From Hyphomonas sp. (GTDB taxonomy: Bacteria > Pseudomonadota > Alphaproteobacteria > Caulobacterales > Hyphomonadaceae), in the NCBI RefSeq assembly GCF_022844445.1, contig NZ_JALHLS010000016.1, positions 1-64,000 of the forward strand: a stretch of 64,000 bases of DNA, in the 5' to 3' direction. Numbering within the stretch: the first letter of the stretch is position 1; every line of letters starts with the position of its first letter. Below the pieces are notes generated by a model. That model saw nothing but the letters and a program-made list of their open reading frames with translations. It searched no databases and had not been told where the DNA came from. Positions 43,785 to 50,766 of this stretch are shown here, piece by piece. The position numbers and the translations under genes are program-made.

Positions 43785-45092
43785 TCAGGCAAACAGCTCA
43801 CGGCGCTGGGCGCGCGCGATGCGAAGTATATCCGCTTCGGGAACGCCTGCGTCCTGCGCGAAGCGGCGCCAGGCGCGAACCGCAGCGGACACATCGGACA
43901 GGATCGCTTTCGCCCTGGTCCGCTTGACGCCGCCCACGCCGGCAAAGGTCATGAGGTCTTCGGCCTCGAACCCATCCCTCTTCCCGTTGAGGCTCATCTG
44001 GTGCTGGCCCGTCCAGACACCGGAGGGATTATAGGAATAGGCCATGTCAAAAGCCGGCGAGAGGCGCCAGGCCCCGTTGCGGTCCATGAGGAAGGCGATG
44101 TTCTTGACGTGATCGTCCTGGTTGCGGGCGACAACATTGAAGAACGTCCTGCGCACCTGCCGCTCGATATCTGCCATGGGCAGCCCGAGGCGCCGGATTG
44201 CCTGGAGCGCCTGCTCATAGGCGTAACCGCCCGCGATGTTGAAGTCATAATGCATGAGCGCCCCGAGCGACTGCATGTGCAGCTTGCGTCCCGTGTCGGT
44301 GCGGTCGAAACGCTTCGTCATGAAATGGGCGCGGCCGCCTTCTTCGTGCAGGCGGCACAGTTCCATGTCGATTCCAGCATCAAGCGCCATCAGGTAGTAG
44401 GCATACTCGATCCGTCCGAACCCCTGCGGGTCAGCAACTTCCCGGTCCCGGTTACCGTGCACCCCGTCAAACTTCATCAGCCAGTGGCTGAAGCCGCCGC
44501 CTGCCGGGGCCTGGCCGGAGCGAAACGCACCGGTCTGCGGGTTCCAGGCGAGGACGGCCTTGGCGCGCGCGCCGCCTGCAGAGGTGCCCACCCGCAGGAT
44601 GTCTTCGATCGCCTGCTGGTCATCGACGCCTGCGAGCTTGCCTTCAAGCGCGATCCGGTCATCGAGGACGCGGTTCGCAAGATCAACCAGCGCCCCGATT
44701 TCGACCGGGCGCGAGGCCGTGGGCGCCTCGCTGATCAGCGGCTTGAACTCAAGGGCGCCCATGCCGCGGGTGCCGGTATAGCAGAGGCGCTCCACAGGCG
44801 TGAAACTCCCGGGCTCGCGTCCGCGCCGGGACAGCCAGGCATTGATCAGTGTACTGCCGAACTTGTCCGGCAGGCTGTCGGCCAGCAGGCCCGGCAATCC
44901 TTTGAACGTCTCCCGCGACAGCGACGGAAATTCGTAGGGCGCATCGGACAAGGGCATCATCAGGGGCGCTACTTCGATGCCGGACCGGGAGAATTCCGGG
45001 GTGTACTGGAAGACGCCGATGCCGCGCCCGGCAAGCCAGGTGACAGCGCCGATATCGCTGCCCCAGAGAATGACGCGGGCAGTATCCGTCAT
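43785..45092 (-). CDS. hipA: HipA-like serine/threonine kinase toxin
   Basis: 435-aa HipA-family kinase, expected to phosphorylate a target such as glutamyl-tRNA synthetase and induce dormancy. Features: an N-terminal HipA_N-like region (GLPGLLADSLPDKFGSTLINAWL), a P-loop-like segment GTSAGGARAKAVL, HWLMKFDG with the ATP-binding lysine, the catalytic loop VVARNQDDHVKNIAFLM, and the metal-binding SPAFDMAYS. The ATG at 45092 has GGGAG 9 bases upstream and overlaps the antitoxin stop by ATGA. Confidence 0.92.
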   Translation of the reverse strand: MTDTARVILWGSDIGAVTWLAGRGIGVFQYTPEFSRSGIEVAPLMMPLSDAPYEFPSLSRETFKGLPGLLADSLPDKFGSTLINAWLSRRGREPGSFTPVERLCYTGTRGMGALEFKPLISEAPTASRPVEIGALVDLANRVLDDRIALEGKLAGVDDQQAIEDILRVGTSAGGARAKAVLAWNPQTGAFRSGQAPAGGGFSHWLMKFDGVHGNRDREVADPQGFGRIEYAYYLMALDAGIDMELCRLHEEGGRAHFMTKRFDRTDTGRKLHMQSLGALMHYDFNIAGGYAYEQALQAIRRLGLPMADIERQVRRTFFNVVARNQDDHVKNIAFLMDRNGAWRLSPAFDMAYSYNPSGVWTGQHQMSLNGKRDGFEAEDLMTFAGVGGVKRTRAKAILSDVSAAVRAWRRFAQDAGVPEADILRIARAQRRELFA

Positions 45093-45448
45093 TGTCCGCT
45101 CCCTTCGTCGCCCCACTTCCATTCGGTGGGCGCAGCGCGTTTGCCGCTGGCACGCCGGCGCTCTGCGCCGTCCAGCCGGACCCGCTCCACAGGCCGGACA
45201 GCCGGATCGGGGAGCAAGGCGGCGAGATGGTCGGCCAGGTTCAGCGCCTGCATGATGCGCAGGAAGGAATCGAGGGATATCGGCTTGCCATCGGCGAGCC
45301 GCGTCAGCGTGCTGCGGGACACGCCCGCCTCGGCGGCAAGCTCGGCCTGGCTGATATTGCGGCTGAGCCGGATTTCATCGAGCCGTTGGCACAGGGCTTC
45401 GATGATGGCTTGGCTCGACGCCGTCGAGAAATCCACCTTATGCGTCAC
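45089..45448 (-). CDS. hipB: HipB-like XRE-family antitoxin
   Basis: 119 aa with the helix-turn-helix LDEIRLSRNISQAELAAEAGVSRSTLTRLADGKPISLDSFLRIMQALNLADHLAALLPD. A basic, disordered C-terminus RRRASGKRAAPTEWKWGDE follows. Gene order (antitoxin first) and the 4-bp overlap with hipA are typical of type II pairs with autoregulation. The AT-rich upstream region contains a possible operator pair. Confidence 0.9.
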   Translation of the reverse strand: MTHKVDFSTASSQAIIEALCQRLDEIRLSRNISQAELAAEAGVSRSTLTRLADGKPISLDSFLRIMQALNLADHLAALLPDPAVRPVERVRLDGAERRRASGKRAAPTEWKWGDEGSGQ

Positions 45449-45763
45449 TCTTGAAGCCCAATCATCGAAACCAAGCGTTATTGCATCATTTATAAAGCAC
45501 TATCTCACCTAAAAGGACAATACGATAATGCGTCTATTTTGATGCAAAAAGTAGTTATTGGCCATTAATGCGTGACTAATGAAGCGTTGCACCACACGGG
45601 CCCAATCCACTCACGCGCCCTTTGACGCCCCTGGGCGCAGACAGGGACATGGATCGGATACCCGGAAATCCCACCCGGCCGATCCTGCCCGGTCGCACTC
45701 TAGCTGCCGGCGAAAAAAGATGTCGTCTCCGCCTTGGCCGGGCAGCCCGCCAGCCACACCCAG
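45449..45763. other. AT-rich hipBA promoter region
   Basis: 315 bp, markedly AT-rich from 45455 to 45590. Inverted half-sites TTGCATCAT (about 45480) and TTGATGCAA (about 45538) are separated by roughly 50 bp and could be HipB operators. The part next to the dioxygenase stop contains no gene. Low GC here compared with neighbours is compatible with horizontal acquisition of the toxin-antitoxin module. Confidence 0.5.
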
Positions 45764-46762
45764 CTAGCTGTCTTCCGGCAGCCTGAACAAATCGGCCAGC
45801 CGCATCTGCGGCCATGGCTTCGGCCACACAACAGGATAGTCCGCCGCAAACAGGCGGTCCCCATCCTTCAGGGTGTGCGAGACGCCCACCTGCGCGATTG
45901 CGCCCGGCCGGTCAAAGTAGCGCGCCCGGTCTCCGCAATACCGCAGCGACACCGCCCGCCGCCAGCTGCCTGTCGGATTGCCACCTGCTCCGTGCACGGT
46001 TTTCACGTGGTGGATGATCACATCACCGGGCTCCACGTCGAACGACACAATGTCATACTTTTCCGGCGCACCTTCTATGTCCGGGCAGCGTTTCTCCGGT
46101 GAAGAGGCAAAAGGTGTCTGCGAGACGAACACGTTAGGTGCATAGGTCTCGCCCCAAAGGTGCGATCCGCGCACATACTGCATGACCCCGTTCTCGAGGG
46201 TTGCCGGATCGAGCGGAATCCAGACCACGACACACTGGTCGCCTTCGATCTGGAAGTAGGCGAGGTCTTGGTGGAACGCCGTCTTCTGGCGCGTATGCGG
46301 CGCCTTCACAAACGTCGTGTCTTCCCAGAAATTGACGTAGGCCGCGTCCATCAGATGGGCGGCGATCTCCGGCAACGCGGAATCGAACGCGACCTGGCGC
46401 ACGCCGCGGTCATGCTTCCATGCGGCAACATCATAGAAGAACATCCCTTCGCCGTGATCCCCGGGCGCTTCCTGCAAGGGACGCGCCCAGGCATCCGCGC
46501 GCACCATGTCCTTCATCCGCCTCATGTCGAACCTGTCGGCGGCGCCGGTCTCGACCGGCCGGCCTTCGTCCCAGACCTGCCGCGCCAGCGCTTCAAAATC
46601 ATAGCCCGTCCTCGAAACGCCCAAGGCCGCAATCTGGCGATCTACGGCGCCCCTCAGGTGACTGATCTCTTCCGGTGTCAGCGCATCCCGAAGGCAGAGG
46701 ACGCCGTCCCTTATGAAAGCGTCGTAGTCAGCGCCCGATACCCGTCCGTTGAACGCCGGCAT
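45764..46762 (-). CDS. phytanoyl-CoA dioxygenase (PhyH) family protein coupled to luxI
   Basis: 332-aa Fe(II)/2-oxoglutarate-dependent oxygenase. The metal triad is visible as HxD in KTAFHQDLAYFQIEG and the distal His in HHVKTVHGAGGNPTGSWRRAVSLRY, whose following Arg binds 2-oxoglutarate. The GDQCVVVWIPLDPATLENGVMQYVRGSHLWG segment is the family hallmark. Its ATG shares one base with the luxI stop (TGATG), so it is translated with the AHL synthase. The substrate is unknown: fatty-acyl precursors, a secreted metabolite and the nearby lasso peptide are all conceivable. Confidence 0.88.
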   Translation of the reverse strand: MPAFNGRVSGADYDAFIRDGVLCLRDALTPEEISHLRGAVDRQIAALGVSRTGYDFEALARQVWDEGRPVETGAADRFDMRRMKDMVRADAWARPLQEAPGDHGEGMFFYDVAAWKHDRGVRQVAFDSALPEIAAHLMDAAYVNFWEDTTFVKAPHTRQKTAFHQDLAYFQIEGDQCVVVWIPLDPATLENGVMQYVRGSHLWGETYAPNVFVSQTPFASSPEKRCPDIEGAPEKYDIVSFDVEPGDVIIHHVKTVHGAGGNPTGSWRRAVSLRYCGDRARYFDRPGAIAQVGVSHTLKDGDRLFAADYPVVWPKPWPQMRLADLFRLPEDS

Positions 46763-47412
46763 CAGACGGCCCTCTCGAACTGAGCGGCGATTTTCGGCGC
46801 CATATAGGCTGCCACGATCGCCTCGGCATTCCGGAGCCGGTCAAGCTGGCGGTCCAGCGTTGCGAGATCGATCTGAGAGACTGCGGCAATCCAGGCCCAG
46901 TCGCCTTCGCTGCGCCGCGGCAGGCCCAGGGGTTCGGTCCTCCAGACCTTCTGGACAAGATTGTAGAACTTCTGGTGAGTAAGCCAGCTGAGACGCGTTA
47001 TTCCGTGGTCGATACAATAGACCGTCAGCCCGATTCCGAGCCGGCACCTGACCTCGAAATCCTCGACCGGGTCGCGGAACTTAGAACGCTCCGTCACGTA
47101 GCGGGAGCATTCCCAGACATCCGGGCCAACCGGCCAGGGCTGCAGGTCGCAATAGTCGGCGAAGAGATCGCTCAGCATGTGCGGCTGCGTCGTCGGATTG
47201 AGGCGCACGCAGGCGACCACCTCGCCGTCTTCATTCTGTACAAGGACATAAGCCGTCTCGTCGGTATCAAACTGGTCGGCTTCGAAACCGGCGCGGCTTC
47301 CCGGTATCTCCCACCCCCATTCGCAGACAACGACCCGGTGGCGCATCTCATGCATCGCCTGGATGAGTCCGGCATGCTGACTTCGGCTGCCCGGAGAAAT
47401 GATCTTGAACAT
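46762..47412 (-). CDS. acyl-homoserine lactone synthase (LuxI family)
   Basis: 216-aa autoinducer synthase. Conserved family positions are HEMRHRVVVCEWGWEIP, ADQFDTDETAYVLV, VACVRLNPTT and the core VWECSRYVTE (Glu and Arg of the active site). The C-terminal half resembles the acyl-chain region (GLTVYCIDHGITRLSWLTHQKFYNLVQKVWRTEPLG). AGGGAGG precedes the ATG at 47412. It lies 74 bp downstream of the luxR gene on the same strand. Acyl chain length cannot be predicted. Confidence 0.93.
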   Translation of the reverse strand: MFKIISPGSRSQHAGLIQAMHEMRHRVVVCEWGWEIPGSRAGFEADQFDTDETAYVLVQNEDGEVVACVRLNPTTQPHMLSDLFADYCDLQPWPVGPDVWECSRYVTERSKFRDPVEDFEVRCRLGIGLTVYCIDHGITRLSWLTHQKFYNLVQKVWRTEPLGLPRRSEGDWAWIAAVSQIDLATLDRQLDRLRNAEAIVAAYMAPKIAAQFERAV

Positions 47413-47467
47413 CAAACTGCCTCCCTTTCGGCAGGCCGAATGTGCGCGCCATACGTCTGCGCGTAAT

Positions 47468-47483
47468 GTCCCCTTTCAGGGAC
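47468..47483. promoter_or_regulatory. lux-box-like dyad upstream of luxI
   Basis: GTCCCCTTTCAGGGAC, a 5-bp inverted repeat GTCCC/GGGAC with a 6-bp spacer. It lies 56-71 bp upstream of the luxI start codon and just after the luxR stop. It is shorter than the classic 20-bp lux box. No T-run follows on the minus strand, so a terminator is less likely. Confidence 0.4.
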
Positions 47484-47486
47484 TTG

Positions 47487-48215
47487 TCATGGAAAGATGA
47501 GATGGCGCGCGATTGCAGTCGCAACGATATGGGCCCTGTTGACCGCTTGGAGCTTGGTCCCTGCCCGCCCCAGCGTCTTCTTGACCGTGTCCTCCTCGAC
47601 GCCAAGTATCCTTGCAATTTCCCAGTTCGACTTGCCGGCTGCCGCAAACTGGACGCACTCGGTCTCGCGGCAGGAAAGCTCAGCGAGCCTCTGGTAGGGA
47701 AAGGGACCGAGCATCGCTTCAAGATGGTAGTAGGCTGTCTGGCATACGATCTCGAGTTCAGAAACCTGGAGTACCGACAGCTCCGTCTTGCAAGGGCCGC
47801 CCAGTGAGACGCCGCCCGATATGCTCTGCAAAGCGTGCATCGGAAACATCATCCCGTGGGTGATGCCGTAGTCATGGACCATGTCGACGACCCTGCGGCC
47901 CATGCTGGAGGCATGCGCCCGCGCCTCGGCCCAGGTGAACGGGCGTTTGGAGCGCAGGGCGCAGAGCGCGATCGGATCATGCAGGATCGCCATCTGGCTG
48001 CGCCGGCGGGCTTGCAGCTCCTCGGGCCAGTCCGAGACATAGAGGATGTCCTTGAGCGGCACATTGGCCGGATTGACGAGCTGGCCAAGGAAGATCCGCT
48101 CGAACCCATACCCTTCTATGAACGAGGACAGCGCAGCGATCGTGGCCCTCGGCGTTTCGGCCGAGTTGATCGACCGGATCGCCGCAAGGACAGCAGAACC
48201 ATCATAGTCGCGCAT
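47487..48215 (-). CDS. LuxR-family quorum-sensing regulator
   Basis: 242 aa. The N-terminal autoinducer-binding domain shows SFIEGYGFERIFLGQ, YVSDWPEELQARRRSQMAILHDPIALCALRSKRPFTWAEA and GITHGMMFPMHAL. The C-terminal LuxR helix-turn-helix is LSCRETECVQFAAAGKSNWEIARILGVEEDTVKKTLGRAGTKLQAVNRAHIVATAIARHLI. Together with luxI 74 bp downstream this is a standard AHL circuit. Possible targets include luxI-phyH itself and the nearby lasso genes, which is inference. Confidence 0.93.
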   Translation of the reverse strand: MRDYDGSAVLAAIRSINSAETPRATIAALSSFIEGYGFERIFLGQLVNPANVPLKDILYVSDWPEELQARRRSQMAILHDPIALCALRSKRPFTWAEARAHASSMGRRVVDMVHDYGITHGMMFPMHALQSISGGVSLGGPCKTELSVLQVSELEIVCQTAYYHLEAMLGPFPYQRLAELSCRETECVQFAAAGKSNWEIARILGVEEDTVKKTLGRAGTKLQAVNRAHIVATAIARHLIFP

Positions 48216-48374
48216 GCGCCTGCTCCTGTGCCAGCCATGATACTAGACGATATTTCTATCTTGACAAGAACACGATTGCGCCCGTAGACTTCAAACAAAC
48301 AACCGGAAAAACCGTCCGCCTGCTGAGTATATGGGCGCCTCTTTCGCGCCGCGAGGCAGCAGGCCGTCGCGTGG

Positions 48375-48773
48375 TCAGGTGTCCGACGACAAGGCTTTCA
48401 GGACCTGGACCATCTGGCGGAGCGTCTGTTCCGACTGGGACCGGTTCAGCCAGTAGCTGCCTTCGGTGCGCAGCTCGGCAAGGATGGCGTCTTTCCGGCT
48501 CGTCGCCTTCGAAACCGCCTGGGCTTGCGCGAGAAAAAGCGCCTCGATCGGGACGCAGAGGGCGGCGGCAACATTGCAGAGCGTGCCGGCGCTGAGCCGG
48601 TTCATGCCAGTCTCATATTTCTGGAGCTGCTGGTGGCTGATGCCAAGCTCACCTGCAAGCTGGGCCAGGGTGAGGTTGCGCTGCGTACGCAGCTTACGGA
48701 CATTCTCGCCCACCAGCCTGTCCACATCAGACGGCGAACGCGGGCTGACATTTCCGGGTCCGGTCTCCTTCAT
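48375..48773 (-). CDS. XRE-family transcriptional regulator
   Basis: 132 aa. The helix-turn-helix domain is LVGENVRKLRTQRNLTLAQLAGELGISHQQLQKYETGMNRLSAGTLCNVAAALCVPIEALFLAQ. A short C-terminal helical domain follows. GGAGG precedes the ATG. The gene is divergent from the TPR-LicD gene. Two operator candidates lie in its leader, and one of them (48827-48842) recurs upstream of the lasso-cluster TonB receptor, pointing to this protein as the cluster regulator. Confidence 0.9.
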   Translation of the reverse strand: MKETGPGNVSPRSPSDVDRLVGENVRKLRTQRNLTLAQLAGELGISHQQLQKYETGMNRLSAGTLCNVAAALCVPIEALFLAQAQAVSKATSRKDAILAELRTEGSYWLNRSQSEQTLRQMVQVLKALSSDT

Positions 48774-48789
48774 CTTCCCCTCCGCGACT

Positions 48790-48807
48790 TACCTGAAACA
48801 GTAGGTA
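48790..48807. promoter_or_regulatory. inverted repeat in the XRE gene leader
   Basis: TACCT-N8-AGGTA, 17-34 bp upstream of the XRE start codon. Length and position suit an autorepressor site for an XRE dimer. Binding is inferred. Confidence 0.4.
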
Positions 48808-48826
48808 CACCCATCAACAATCGTAA

Positions 48827-48842
48827 GTCGCAAATCGTAACC
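48827..48842 (-). promoter_or_regulatory. 16-bp motif GTCGCAAATCGTAACC (copy 1, XRE promoter)
   Basis: It lies 54-69 bp upstream of the XRE start codon, and also within the divergent promoter of the TPR-LicD gene. It matches 15 of 16 bases of the copy at 58763-58778. A flanking partial repeat (AATCGTAA at 48819-48826) precedes it, so two half-sites may be present here. Confidence 0.6.
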
Positions 48843-48918
48843 CGTCTAGGATGGGCTGCACGTGCGCGCGCCGCGCGTGAAATTCTCAAGATCGCTTTGG
48901 TTGCTTTTTATTTCTATT

Positions 48919-48924
48919 TATAAT
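48919..48924 (+). promoter_or_regulatory. putative -10 element of the TPR-LicD gene
   Basis: TATAAT, a perfect sigma70 -10 hexamer in an AT-rich tract 40 bp before the start codon. The -35 region is weak, which fits an activator- or repressor-controlled promoter. Confidence 0.4.
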
Positions 48925-48964
48925 AGATACCAAAATCGAGACACTTGAATCAAAACGAACCCTC

Positions 48965-50344
48965 ATGGCCAGCGACAAGGAACACACCGGAGCAACAGGC
49001 GAGGCGCCCGATGACGGATTGCATGCCGGACTGACGCTGATCAGGGCCGGCGAGCCTGCTGCCGCGCTGGCGCCGCTGGGCCGGTTCCTGTCGGTGCGGC
49101 CAGATCATACGCTGGCGCGCTACGCTTTTGGCGCTGCCCAGCTGCGCGCCGGCTGTCCGGCGGCCGCCCTCACCAGCTTCGACCTGCTCCTTGAAAGCAA
49201 GCCGCACCATGAAGGCGCAGCCCTTGGCCGCGGCCTGGCGTTGCAGGCTCTGGGCGACCGGGAAACTGCCTTGAATGTTTTCCGTACACTGACGGCTTCC
49301 AACCCGCTTTCCTGGCGGGCCTGGAACTCGGTTGCCGACCTTTCTCCGGACGAGGCCGAGCGCACGATTGCGATCGACGCGGCCGCGGAGGCGCTGGCCT
49401 GTCTGTGCCGGGACACGGATCGGCCTCGGTGGCGGCTGGACGCCGCCGCGCAGGCGCTGATGGCCGCGCGCCGGCCAGGTGACGCGGCCGCGCTCTTCAG
49501 CGGCCGCGCCGGACGGGTCAGCGGCGCTCCCATGGCGAGCCTGCAGCTTGCCCGGGCGCTCTATCAGGACGGGCGCTTCGCCGAAGCCTATGCTGAGGCT
49601 TGCCGGCTGCTCGGCGCCCTGCCTGAACCTGCAGCCGCCGGCAGGCAGCCGCACACCTTCCATCCGGGTGCGGCCACGCGCGCGCTGATCGATATCCTGG
49701 ACATCCTGTCGGCTGCCGGGATCACGGCGTTCCTGGCGGCCGGCACCCTGCTCGGCTTTCACCGGAACGCAGGCCCTCTGGCGCACGACCGAGATCTGGA
49801 CATCGGTGTGATCCGCGAAGCGTCCGGCGGCCCGGATATCGCCGGCGTGCTCAGAACGCACGCCGCGTTGTTCCTGCCCCGGCCGGCACGGCCGGGCGAC
49901 CGGTATTTCGGAATCCGCCACAGGGGCGTCGCCATAGATATCTTCGTCCATGATGCGGATGAAAGGCACGTGACCTTCGGGGTCAGCGACCTGCCCGGCG
50001 ACATCCAATGGCGCCTGCCCGCCTTCGGGCTCGCGCAAGCCGGCTATGGTGGCCGGACCTGGACCGTCCCTGGACAGGCGGAAGGCTACCTCGCCGCGCT
50101 TTACGGGGCGAGCTGGCGTACCCCGGACCAGGTCTTCGCGTCGGCAGTCAGTTCGCCGGCCCTGTTCGGCACCGATTGCCATGTCCGCGCTTATTATGCG
50201 GCGATGCGGGCCCGCGCCGCCCTGCTCGCGGGCGACAGAAAGAAGGCGGCAGGCCTCCTGCGCCAGTCACCCCTGCCTTTGTCCTGCAGCAGTCCTTCCA
50301 TCGTGCTTCCTCGCTGGGCCGGACCGGACCTGGGAGACAGTTGA
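48965..50344 (+). CDS. TPR protein with C-terminal LicD/fukutin-like nucleotidyltransferase domain
   Basis: 459 aa. Residues about 20-225 form TPR-like helices (AGEPAAALAPLGRFLSVRPDHTLARYAFGAAQLRAG, ALYQDGRFAEAYAEACRLLGAL). The C-terminal part carries FLAAGTLLGFHRNAGPLAHDRDLDIGVI, the LicD/fukutin active-site pattern (GTLLG then DxDxD-like acids), and HRGVAIDIFVHDADE with further acids. LicD-type enzymes transfer phospho-alcohol groups such as phosphocholine. No Shine-Dalgarno is visible before the ATG. It is the gene immediately upstream of the lasso precursor on the same strand, so a tailoring role is possible but unproven. Confidence 0.75.
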   Translation: MASDKEHTGATGEAPDDGLHAGLTLIRAGEPAAALAPLGRFLSVRPDHTLARYAFGAAQLRAGCPAAALTSFDLLLESKPHHEGAALGRGLALQALGDRETALNVFRTLTASNPLSWRAWNSVADLSPDEAERTIAIDAAAEALACLCRDTDRPRWRLDAAAQALMAARRPGDAAALFSGRAGRVSGAPMASLQLARALYQDGRFAEAYAEACRLLGALPEPAAAGRQPHTFHPGAATRALIDILDILSAAGITAFLAAGTLLGFHRNAGPLAHDRDLDIGVIREASGGPDIAGVLRTHAALFLPRPARPGDRYFGIRHRGVAIDIFVHDADERHVTFGVSDLPGDIQWRLPAFGLAQAGYGGRTWTVPGQAEGYLAALYGASWRTPDQVFASAVSSPALFGTDCHVRAYYAAMRARAALLAGDRKKAAGLLRQSPLPLSCSSPSIVLPRWAGPDLGDS

Positions 50345-50374
50345 GCCGAGGCAGGATGCCAACACTAACGCGTA

Positions 50375-50398
50375 GCGCTGATCCGGCCGGATAAGCGC
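50375..50398. repeat. 24-bp near-perfect inverted repeat upstream of the lasso precursor
   Basis: The arms are GCGCT-g-ATCCGG and CCGGAT-a-AGCGC with no spacer and one mismatch. It starts 31 bp after the TPR-LicD stop and lies about 135 bp before the precursor start. There is no T-run on the plus strand. It may be an operator or an RNA hairpin. Confidence 0.5.
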
Positions 50399-50454
50399 CA
50401 AAAGCGGCTGCGCAATGCATTGATTCATTTAAGAAATTTAACCTTTGCGCGCAT

Positions 50455-50483
50455 TGACTCTACTTATGGTTGATCACATTCTC
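50455..50483 (+). promoter_or_regulatory. possible promoter of the lasso precursor operon
   Basis: TTGACT at 50455-50460 resembles a -35 element. A weak -10 candidate (CATTCT) lies 17 bp further on, about 50 bp before the precursor start. It is embedded in an AT-richer stretch (50420-50480) than its surroundings. Confidence 0.35.
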
Positions 50484-50531
50484 CGCATGTCGCCCGGCCA
50501 GCGACACTCACCCCAACAAAGGAGAATGATC

Positions 50532-50666
50532 ATGGATACTGATACCAAAGACCATCCGGCCACGGATGAACTTGAGCCGGTCGCCCTCGGCTCCGCCTCG
50601 GAAGAGACGCGCGGCGGCCTGCAGGACGGGGTCGAATTTGCACTCGGCCCCAACTCGCGGATCTGA
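50532..50666 (+). CDS. lasso peptide precursor
   Basis: 44-aa precursor. The leader is MDTDTKDHPATDELEPVALG then SASEETR; the predicted core is GGLQDGVEFALGPNSRI. The leader has the conserved Thr at position -2 before the cleavage site. The core starts with Gly1 and has Glu8 for an eight-residue macrolactam ring, leaving a nine-residue loop and tail with FALGPNSRI. GGAG lies 7 bases before the ATG at 50532. The B and C genes follow. The core resembles astexin-like peptides (GL-Q-GVE pattern) but was not recognised as a known product. Cleavage one residue later (ring to Glu7) is a less likely alternative. Confidence 0.88.
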   Translation: MDTDTKDHPATDELEPVALGSASEETRGGLQDGVEFALGPNSRI

Positions 50667-50679
50667 ACGGTCCAGGCGG

Positions 50680-50704
50680 AAAGGGGAGCGTCATGCTCCC
50701 CTTT
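50680..50704 (+). terminator. hairpin between precursor and B gene
   Basis: 10-bp perfect stem AAAGGGGAGC / GCTCCCCTTT with loop GTCAT, followed by CTTTAT. It lies 14 bp after the precursor stop. It probably gives partial termination or 3'-end protection, so that precursor mRNA exceeds enzyme mRNA, a layout common in lasso clusters. Confidence 0.7.
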
Positions 50705-50766
50705 CTTTATATCCATCCCTCCGCCCGGCGGCGCAGGTCGACCGGAAAAAGAACGCCCGTATACAG

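Noticed and set aside
43683..45512. 609-codon plus-strand open frame after the ArsR gene
   Set aside because: It is antisense to hipBA, whose kinase and HTH motifs are clear.
48950..50182. 410-codon minus-strand open frame
   Set aside because: It is antisense to the TPR-LicD gene; no motif and no ribosome-binding site.
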